From: Clostridiales bacterium
Lineage (GTDB): Bacteria > Bacillota > Clostridia > Lachnospirales > Lachnospiraceae
Length of the DNA stretch: 64,000 nucleotides
Assembly: GCA_020859985.1 (NCBI GenBank)
Contig: JAJBVD010000006.1
Coordinates: 62,001-126,000 of the forward strand
Reading direction: 5' to 3'
A program made the position numbers and the translations under genes. This document shows positions 35,624 to 42,144 of this stretch, piece after piece. How positions within the stretch are numbered: position 1 is the first letter of the stretch; each line of letters begins with the position of its first letter. The notes under the pieces were generated by a model, which did not search any database, had not been told where the DNA came from, and saw nothing but the letters and a program-made list of their open reading frames with translations.

Positions 35624-36784
35624 ATGACCTATGTTGTAAATACGTTGTCAAACTTATGGGAACAGACGGCGTTTATGAATCTGACCGTGGGCAACTATGC
35701 GATGATCATCGTGGCGCTTTTCTTCCTGTATCTGGCAATCGGACATGATTTTGAGCCCCTGCTTCTGGTTCCGATCGCGTTTGGTATGCTGCTGGTAAAT
35801 ATCTATCCGGATATCATGTCGGCACCTTACACGGACGCGGCCGGAGTAGAACACGCAGGCGGACTTCTGTATTATTTCTATACACTGGATGAATGGAGTA
35901 TCCTGCCTTCGCTGATCTTTATGGGCGTCGGAGCGATGACCGACTTTGGTCCCTTAATCGCGAACCCGATCAGCTTCCTGCTCGGTGCGGCAGCACAGAT
36001 CGGTATCTATGCGGCATACTTCTTCGCTATCCTTCTTGGCTTTAACGGAAAGGCAGCTGCAGCAATCTCCATCATCGGAGGTGCGGACGGCCCAACTTCC
36101 ATCTTCCTGGCTGGTAAGTTAGGACAGACGGAACTGATGGGTTCCATCGCGGTGGCAGCGTATACTTATATGTCTCTGGTTCCGATCATTCAGCCGCCGA
36201 TCATGAAGGCGCTGACGACGAAGGAAGAGCGCAGCATCAAGATGCAGCAGCTCCGCCCGGTATCGAAGCTGGAGAAGATCCTGTTCCCGATCATCATCAC
36301 GATCGTGGTCTGCCTGCTTCTTCCGACCACAGCTCCGCTGGTTGGTATGCTGATGCTGGGCAACCTGTTCCGTGAGTGCGGTGTGACAAAGCAGCTGCAG
36401 GAAACAGCAGCCAACGCGATGATGTACATCGTTGTTATCCTGCTGGGTACTTCCGTAGGTGCGACCACCAGCGCGGAAGCGTTCCTGAACATGGATACCA
36501 TCAAGATTGTTATCCTTGGTCTGATCGCCTTTGCAATCGGCACCGCAGCCGGTGTGCTGCTTGGTAAGCTGATGTGTAAGCTGACACATGGCAGGATCAA
36601 CCCGCTGATCGGTTCCGCCGGCGTATCCGCCGTGCCGATGGCGGCCCGTGTATCCCAGAAGGTCGGTGCGGAGACGGATCCGACCAACTTCCTGCTGATG
36701 CACGCGATGGGGCCGAACGTGGCCGGCGTTATCGGTACCGCCGTGGCGGCCGGTACATTTATGGCGATTTACGGTGTGAAATAA
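35624..36784 (+). CDS. Na+-translocating decarboxylase beta subunit
   Basis: 386 residues with about ten hydrophobic segments. It contains the family motifs GGADGPTSIF and, near the end, NPLIGSAGVSAVPMAARV, together with HAMGPNVAGVIGTAVAAG. It decarboxylates carboxybiotin and couples this to Na+ export. Homologues are OadB, MmdB and GcdB. It is the energy-conserving core of the operon. Confidence 0.95.
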   Translation: MTYVVNTLSNLWEQTAFMNLTVGNYAMIIVALFFLYLAIGHDFEPLLLVPIAFGMLLVNIYPDIMSAPYTDAAGVEHAGGLLYYFYTLDEWSILPSLIFMGVGAMTDFGPLIANPISFLLGAAAQIGIYAAYFFAILLGFNGKAAAAISIIGGADGPTSIFLAGKLGQTELMGSIAVAAYTYMSLVPIIQPPIMKALTTKEERSIKMQQLRPVSKLEKILFPIIITIVVCLLLPTTAPLVGMLMLGNLFRECGVTKQLQETAANAMMYIVVILLGTSVGATTSAEAFLNMDTIKIVILGLIAFAIGTAAGVLLGKLMCKLTHGRINPLIGSAGVSAVPMAARVSQKVGAETDPTNFLLMHAMGPNVAGVIGTAVAAGTFMAIYGVK

Positions 36785-36856
36785 TTGCTTAGAAAGATAG
36801 ATTGGTTCGCATTTTGATTTTAAAATGTGAGACCGTACTCTGACAAATAGAAATGG

Positions 36857-36900
36857 CAGCTGTCCTGTATGGATATCTTACGCGAAATACGGGGCAGCTG
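36857..36900 (+). other. Interrupted hairpin before the oxaloacetate decarboxylase-type gene
   Basis: CAGCTG-T-CC-T-GTAT (36857-36870) pairs with ATAC-G-GG-G-CAGCTG (36887-36900); the mismatches are symmetric. It sits just before the ribosome site of the next gene and may tune its expression within the operon. Confidence 0.5.
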
Positions 36901-36921
36901 TGATGGATGAAAGGAGTCATT

Positions 36922-38334
36922 ATGGCTGAACAGGTGAAAAAACCGATTAAGATCACAGAGACCATCCTGCGTGACGCACATCAGTCTCTGATTGCCACCA
37001 GAATGTCAACCGAGCAGATGCTCCCGATCGTGGAGAAGCTTGACAAGGTGGGATATCATTCAGTAGAGTGCTGGGGCGGCGCGACATTCGATGCTTCCCT
37101 TCGTTTCCTGAAAGAGGATCCGTGGGAGAGACTTCGTAAGCTGCGTGACGGATTCAAGAACACAAAGCTTCAGATGCTGTTCCGTGGACAGAACATCCTC
37201 GGTTATCGTCCGTATGCGGATGATGTGGTAGAGTATTTCGTACAGAAATCCGCTGCCAACGGCATCGATATTATCCGTATTTTCGACTGTCTGAACGATC
37301 TGCGCAACCTGCAGACCGCAGTGACAGCGGCGAATAAGGAAAAGGTACACGCACAGGTAGCGATGTCCTATACGCTGGGCAGCGCGTATACGCTGGAATA
37401 TTGGGTAGACCTTGCAAAGAGAATTGAGGAGATGGGTGCGGATTCCATCTGTATTAAGGATATGGCCGGCCTGCTGCTGCCGTATCAGGCAACGGAGCTT
37501 GTGACAGCACTGAAGGGTGCGGTGAAGATTCCAATTCAGCTGCATACCCATTATACCTCCGGTGTGGCTTCCATGACCTATCTGAAAGCCGTAGAGGCAG
37601 GTGTGGATGTCATTGATACCGCGATGTCACCGTTTGCTCTGGGCACCTCCCAGCCGGCGACCGAAGTGATGGTGGAGACCTTCAAGGGTACGCCGTATGA
37701 TACCGGCTTTGACAGCCAGCTTCTCGATGAGATCGCGGACTACTTCCGTCCGATGCGTGACGAGGCGCTTGAGAGCGGCCTGCTGAACCCGAAGAACATG
37801 GGCGTTAATATTAAGACTCTGCTGTATCAGGTACCGGGCGGTATGCTTTCCAACCTGACTTCACAGCTGAAGGATATGCATGCGGAAGACAAGTATTATG
37901 AAGTGCTTGAGGAAGTGCCGAAGGTGCGTAAAGACCTCGGCGAGCCGCCTCTTGTTACTCCGTCTTCTCAGATTGTCGGCACGCAGGCCGTGATGAACAT
38001 CGTTGGCGGCGAGCGCTACAAGATGGTGACCAAGGAGACAAAGGATATCTTAAGCGGCAAGTACGGTGCAACCGTGAAGCCGTTTAATGAGGAAGTAAAG
38101 AAGAAATGCATCGGCGATGCGGAAGTCATCACCTGCCGTCCGGCGGATCTGATCCCGGATGAGCTTGATACTCTGCGCTCTGAGATGGCACAGTGGTCCG
38201 AACAGGATGAGGATGTGCTTAGCTACGCGCTCTTCCCGCAGGTTGCTGTAGATTTCTTCAAATACAGACAGGCTCAGGAGCAGAAGGTTGATCCTATACT
38301 TGCTGACGAGAAGAACAAAGCATACCCGGCATAA
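36922..38334 (+). CDS. Oxaloacetate decarboxylase alpha / pyruvate carboxylase B-type carboxyltransferase
   Basis: 470 residues from the ATG at 36922 (AAGGAG at 36911). An HMGL-like barrel has TILRDAHQSL with metal-binding Asp, the ECWGGATFD motif, RGQN, the carbamylated-Lys loop CIKDMAGLL and HTHYTSG metal ligands. The helical C-terminal domain follows. No biotinyl domain is fused, so it uses the separate carrier at 35202. It would decarboxylate oxaloacetate or, run backwards, carboxylate pyruvate. It shares pump and carrier with the acyl-CoA carboxyltransferase at 32802. Confidence 0.93.
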   Translation: MAEQVKKPIKITETILRDAHQSLIATRMSTEQMLPIVEKLDKVGYHSVECWGGATFDASLRFLKEDPWERLRKLRDGFKNTKLQMLFRGQNILGYRPYADDVVEYFVQKSAANGIDIIRIFDCLNDLRNLQTAVTAANKEKVHAQVAMSYTLGSAYTLEYWVDLAKRIEEMGADSICIKDMAGLLLPYQATELVTALKGAVKIPIQLHTHYTSGVASMTYLKAVEAGVDVIDTAMSPFALGTSQPATEVMVETFKGTPYDTGFDSQLLDEIADYFRPMRDEALESGLLNPKNMGVNIKTLLYQVPGGMLSNLTSQLKDMHAEDKYYEVLEEVPKVRKDLGEPPLVTPSSQIVGTQAVMNIVGGERYKMVTKETKDILSGKYGATVKPFNEEVKKKCIGDAEVITCRPADLIPDELDTLRSEMAQWSEQDEDVLSYALFPQVAVDFFKYRQAQEQKVDPILADEKNKAYPA

Positions 38335-38566
38335 AACAATTTGACAGGATATCGGCAAAGAGGCCGTAACACAATGGGCAGAATACGTGATGTGCGGATT
38401 ACCGGACAGGGTATTTTGCCTGTTGCTGTGTTATGTGAAGGGGACGGCAGGTTGTCTCATGCGCGATCACATAGCCGTGCATGGAATTCTGGCAGCTGAG
38501 ATGCCTATTATATTTGCGGATTACACCAGTTCCGGGAGGAGTACAGCCGGTATTTTTGAAGGATTG

Positions 38567-38593
38567 GTAACTGTGAAGGTCCTGAACAGTTAC
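38567..38593 (+). repeat. Dispersed 27-bp palindrome, copy 2, flanked by an 8-bp direct repeat
   Basis: GTAACTGTGAAGG then TCCTGAACAGTTAC; arms GTAACTGT and ACAGTTAC pair perfectly. AAGGATTG occurs immediately before (38559-38566) and immediately after (38594-38601) the element, as expected for a target-site duplication. Confidence 0.8.
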
Positions 38594-38682
38594 AAGGATT
38601 GACTGTATCGGAGGTGTCCGGTCTCACACTGATAATCCCGGGAACACGCTCCGGCTGGTGTGATTATTATGATAATCGTATC

Positions 38683-38709
38683 GTAACTGTTCAGTGTTTT
38701 TATAGTTAC
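38683..38709 (-). repeat. Dispersed 27-bp palindrome, copy 3 (inverted, degenerate)
   Basis: On the + strand it reads GTAACTGTTCAG then a T-rich centre and TATAGTTAC, the reverse orientation of copy 2 with one degenerate arm. Confidence 0.6.
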
Positions 38710-38807
38710 GGGAAACGTCCATTTATAATCCTGGAAGGATTGGTGAGGATGGCCTCTGTACCTGTATGGCGGGGTGAGAATGGACATGTCTTGAAAAGGG
38801 AATTGTT

Positions 38808-39785
38808 ATGAAAGATACTACACTTGTAATTATGGCGGCAGGTATAGGCAGCCGGTTCGGAGGAGGCGGTGTGAAACAGCTGACTTCCTTTGGACCTCAT
38901 GGAGAAATTATCATGGATTATTCCATCCATGATGCAATAGAAGCTGGTTTTAATAAAATTGTTTTTGTTATCCGTCATTCAATGGAGAAAGACTTCCGGG
39001 AAATTATTGGGGATCGGATTGCAAAAAAGATTCATGTCGAGTACGCATTTCAGGAGTTGGAGGATCTGCCTGCTGGATTTACGTTGCCAAAAGGCAGAAC
39101 AAAACCATGGGGAACCGGTCAGGCAATTCTGGCCTGTCGTGAAGTCGTACATGAGCCATTTGCTGTAATCAATGCGGATGATTATTATGGAAAAGATGCC
39201 TTCCGCAAGGTACATCAGTTTCTTGTAAAGACTGCGGAGGATAAGGCTGAAGATAAGACTTTTACTAAGGATGAAAATATATCAGGTTCTTCTCTGAAGG
39301 AAACATGTTACCAGTTTTGTATGGCCGGTTTTGTTTTGAAAAATACTCTTTCAGAGCATGGCGGAGTGACGCGTGGAATCTGTCGGCTGAATGATGCAGG
39401 CGAGCTTTCGGAGATTCTTGAGACAAAGGATATCATCAAAACGAAGGATGGCGCGGCAGTCTATTCAGCGAATGCCAGCTTGATTCCGTTGAATCCGGAT
39501 TCACTCGTATCCATGAACTTCTGGGGCTTCACACCTGATTTTATGGATGAACTGGAGAGTGGCTTTATACAGTTTCTCAATGAACTGGACGAGAATGCGC
39601 AGAAAGCTGAGTATCTGCTGCCCACTATCGCAGACCGGCTGCTCAAGGAGGGAAGAGCAAATATCGCTGTACTTCCGTCAAATGACAAGTGGTTTGGCGT
39701 AACATTCCGTGAGGATGTGCCGATTGTGAGAGCGTCCATATTAGAACTGATAAAGGATGGCCAGTATCCGGAAAGCCTGTTTTAG
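38808..39785 (+). CDS. Sugar nucleotidyltransferase-like protein
   Basis: 325 residues. It starts with the nucleotide-binding motif LVIMAAGIGSRFGGGGVKQL of NTP-transferases and has the metal-site INADDYYG and the GTGQAILACREV segment. Such enzymes make NDP-sugars from sugar-1-phosphate; the sugar cannot be told. The gene is alone, between a repeat-rich gap and tRNA-Pro. The ribosome site (AAAAGGGAA) is moderate. A roughly 20-residue Lys/Glu/Asp-rich insertion lies at about residues 140-160. Confidence 0.82.
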   Translation: MKDTTLVIMAAGIGSRFGGGGVKQLTSFGPHGEIIMDYSIHDAIEAGFNKIVFVIRHSMEKDFREIIGDRIAKKIHVEYAFQELEDLPAGFTLPKGRTKPWGTGQAILACREVVHEPFAVINADDYYGKDAFRKVHQFLVKTAEDKAEDKTFTKDENISGSSLKETCYQFCMAGFVLKNTLSEHGGVTRGICRLNDAGELSEILETKDIIKTKDGAAVYSANASLIPLNPDSLVSMNFWGFTPDFMDELESGFIQFLNELDENAQKAEYLLPTIADRLLKEGRANIAVLPSNDKWFGVTFREDVPIVRASILELIKDGQYPESLF

Positions 39786-39807
39786 AGGGCTTTTGAGCAT
39801 AAAAAAA

Positions 39808-39881
39808 TCGGGGCAACAGGATTTGAACCTGCGACCTCTCGGCCCCCAGCCGAGCGCGCTACCAAACTACGCCATACCCCG
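39808..39881 (-). tRNA. tRNA-Pro (anticodon GGG)
   Basis: Read on the - strand: acceptor CGGGGTA/TGCCCCG with one G-T pair, discriminator A, anticodon stem CTCGG/CCGAG with loop CTGGGGG giving anticodon GGG, T-loop GGTTCAAATCC. 74 nt; CCA not encoded. Confidence 0.96.
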
Positions 39882-39890
39882 CGTCTTTAT

Positions 39891-39919
39891 ATTCTACTAA
39901 ACAATCCCCTTTTTGTAAA
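39891..39919 (-). promoter_or_regulatory. Promoter of tRNA-Pro
   Basis: Read on the - strand, TTTACA (39914-39919), a 17-bp spacer and TAGAAT (39891-39896); the tRNA 5' end follows after 9 bp. The promoter overlaps the hairpin at 39903-39930. Confidence 0.75.
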
Positions 39920-39930
39920 GGGGATTTTTC
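39903..39930 (+). terminator. Intrinsic terminator for the nucleotidyltransferase transcript
   Basis: AATCCCCTTT (39903-39912) and AAAGGGGATT (39917-39926) form a 10-bp stem with loop TTGT followed by T. It shares bases with the tRNA-Pro promoter on the other strand. Confidence 0.7.
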
Positions 39931-39965
39931 ATGCAAAAAAAATTTAGAGTTTTTGCAAAAATCCA

Positions 39966-39994
39966 TTGACAAGACACTTAAAACGGTGCATAAT
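39966..39994 (+). promoter_or_regulatory. Strong promoter of the kinase gene
   Basis: Consensus TTGACA (39966-39971), a 17-bp spacer and CATAAT (39989-39994). The expected leader is about 265 nt, AT-rich, and carries a palindrome copy near its end. Confidence 0.75.
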
Positions 39995-40266
39995 ATCACA
40001 TACAGAACGACAAAAACAATGACACAACAATCTAATCTTGTATCTATAACACATATAAATTAAAAACAGATTTATCGTACATTTCAGAATTTTATTCAAT
40101 ACAAAAGATAACCTAAATAAAAGACCTACAGAGAAAACCAGTCTGCTGCAATGGCTCCTATCAGTCCTTTGCGAGTACTGTGAGGATACTGAACAGTTAC
40201 GAAGATTATATGGAAAGTAGTTGAAAAAACGAACTACGATGCAGCAGAAAGGGGGATGTTTTTTTC
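39995..40266 (+). other. Long AT-rich leader of the kinase gene
   Basis: About 270 bp without a convincing gene. A possible leader peptide frame starts at ATG 40257 right after GGGGGA but is out of frame with the kinase and short. The dispersed palindrome copy 4 lies at 40175-40200. Confidence 0.5.
40175..40200 (+). repeat. Dispersed palindrome, copy 4
   Basis: GTACTGTGAGG then ATACTGAACAGTTAC; one base shorter in the left arm than copy 2. It is inside the predicted kinase leader. Confidence 0.7.
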
Positions 40267-42129
40267 GTGGCAGGGAAGGAGTATGTTCTGCCCGAGGCAA
40301 GCGGATATCGCATGATCCGCAGATTAGGCAGCGGAGGAGAAGGCACGGTTTATCTTGTCTGCCATATCAGGACTGAACAGTTAAGGGCGGCGAAGGTGCT
40401 GACGAATATCAGAGAAAACTGTCGGCACGAGCTTGACATGATGAAGAATCTGAATCATCCTTCTCTTCCAAAAGTAATTGATATCCTTGAGGAAGGCGAG
40501 AATACCTGGCTGATCATGGAATATATTCAGGGATGCCGTCTGGATCAGGCGGTATCACGAGGCCTTGGGAAGAAGCAATTTTGGTTTGTAGCGGATCATC
40601 TGGCACAGGTGCTGGTGTATCTGCACAGCAGAAAGAAGCCGGTTCTGCATCTGGACATCAAGCCTTCCAACATTTTGCTTCGCCCGGATGGCAGTCTTGT
40701 TTTGATTGACTTTGGAGCATCCATTCGGGGACATCCGGATGAGTGTGTGAATTCTGGCTATGGAACCCCGGGGTTTGCTGCCCCGGAACAGCAGCTGAAA
40801 GGTGCGTTGGTGGATGGAAGGACAGATTTGTTCGGAGCCGGTGCAGTGTTGTATTACTGCCGCTATGGAAAAACACCGGATTTGGACATAAACAGGCATC
40901 GAAGAAGCAGGCTGGACCGTATTTTGATGAAATGTCTTGAAAAAGAGCCGCAAAAGCGCTATGCGGATAGTCAGGAATTCTACAGAGCAATCTGTCGAGC
41001 CAGAAGGGCAGAAAAAAGAAAGCGGATATTGTGTGAATCTTTTGGGGCTGGAGTTCTGCTGGTGTTGTCGGGATTTCTATTGTTTTCAGATTTGCAGAGC
41101 GGGCAGATGACAGGCCTGTCAATTTCAGCGGAATCATCGATTGTGACTGCTTCCGGATATGGTGTCATGGGGGAAGCAGGGAAATTCGCCGGTTCTGAAA
41201 CGGAGGCTGTGGAAAGAGAAAATGCAGGTATGGAAAATGAAACAGAAAATAAAGAACTTACAGACAAGGCAAATGTGACTGGGGGCCGAGAGGCCGCAGG
41301 TGTAGAAAAGGAGGCGGGGGACGAAGAAGCGGAACCAGAAGAAAACGGGGAGAAATCAGATTCTGAAACGAACAGAAAGGAATATAGCCGGTTGCTGAAT
41401 ATGGCGGCTGGTTTGGGATTTGTGCAGGCTATCGAATGCTATAGGAATGCATCTGCCTTGTTTCCCGCTGATGAGGAGTGGTATTTGTGTCTGATTGCCC
41501 AGATGACTGCGGATGGACTTTTTGAAGAGTCAGAAGAGGAGGTACTGAAGGAATTGATCTATAGCATGCAGCCGGGAAACAGCAGCACCGCGCTGGAACT
41601 GCTGGAAGAGAATGCGCAATCATATGGTCTGGTCACATACAGACTTGGACTCGCGTACTGGTATTTTTATGAGGGCAGCGGAGGGAAAAGTGCTGCTGCA
41701 TGGTGGTTTCAAAAATCTTTGGCTTCGCAGGAGAATTCGTCGGAAAGCTGGACATCAACGGCTGAAATTCTTGCGAGAATCGGGTCTTACTATGGAATGC
41801 TTGGCAGTACAGATATGGATGAGGAACGGCTGCGAATTGAGTGGAACTATTGGACAGATTTACAGGAACTTTGGCGACTTTATCTGTCACAACAGGAGGA
41901 TGAGAAAATCTGTTGTGAGAATGCAGAGGAATTGCTGTCACTTCTTGTACTGCATGCGTACGATCTGAGGCAAAATGGAGAGTCAGAAGAAGCAATGAAA
42001 GAAGTGATCTCAGATATTGAAGAATATCTGGCAGAAGATTTTTTGACTGTGGATGATACAGAACCTGAAAAATTGAAGGACATGGTTCGAGCCGCAAATG
42101 AGGCGATAGAACGCGCGTTTCAGGATTAA
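40267..42129 (+). CDS. Transmembrane Ser/Thr protein kinase with an outside helical-repeat domain
   Basis: 620 residues, GTG start (GGGGGA ten bases upstream). Kinase domain about 14-245: Gly loop GSGGEG (21-26), Lys43 in AAKVL, HLDIKPSN (128-135), DFG (148-150) and GTPGFAAPEQ as the activation/P+1 region. The HRD arginine is Leu, so this is a non-RD kinase. One membrane helix at about 258-274 leads to an acidic linker (about 285-375) and an outside helical domain that looks TPR/Sel1-like (QAIECYRNASALFPADEEW, YRLGLAYWYFYEGSGGKSAAAWWF). The domain order recalls PknB-type sensors but without PASTA repeats. It heads a five-gene envelope locus. Confidence 0.9.
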   Translation: MAGKEYVLPEASGYRMIRRLGSGGEGTVYLVCHIRTEQLRAAKVLTNIRENCRHELDMMKNLNHPSLPKVIDILEEGENTWLIMEYIQGCRLDQAVSRGLGKKQFWFVADHLAQVLVYLHSRKKPVLHLDIKPSNILLRPDGSLVLIDFGASIRGHPDECVNSGYGTPGFAAPEQQLKGALVDGRTDLFGAGAVLYYCRYGKTPDLDINRHRRSRLDRILMKCLEKEPQKRYADSQEFYRAICRARRAEKRKRILCESFGAGVLLVLSGFLLFSDLQSGQMTGLSISAESSIVTASGYGVMGEAGKFAGSETEAVERENAGMENETENKELTDKANVTGGREAAGVEKEAGDEEAEPEENGEKSDSETNRKEYSRLLNMAAGLGFVQAIECYRNASALFPADEEWYLCLIAQMTADGLFEESEEEVLKELIYSMQPGNSSTALELLEENAQSYGLVTYRLGLAYWYFYEGSGGKSAAAWWFQKSLASQENSSESWTSTAEILARIGSYYGMLGSTDMDEERLRIEWNYWTDLQELWRLYLSQQEDEKICCENAEELLSLLVLHAYDLRQNGESEEAMKEVISDIEEYLAEDFLTVDDTEPEKLKDMVRAANEAIERAFQD

Positions 42130-42144
42130 AGGGGGATCTATGAG

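Larger units (their letters stand above)
38335..38807. other. 473-bp intergenic region with two palindromic repeats
   Basis: It holds two copies of the dispersed palindrome in opposite orientation (38567-38593 and 38683-38709) and three copies of AAGGATTG. Small frames at 38387-38602 and 38599-38811 have no ribosome site and look random. No clear promoter for the next gene was found. Confidence 0.6.

Noticed and set aside
38387-38811. Two small + strand frames of about 70 residues
   Set aside because: No ribosome site, and they run through the palindromic repeats.
40257-40310. Leader peptide frame before the kinase
   Set aside because: It starts after GGGGGA but is short and has no regulatory codon pattern; the same ribosome site serves the GTG at 40267.
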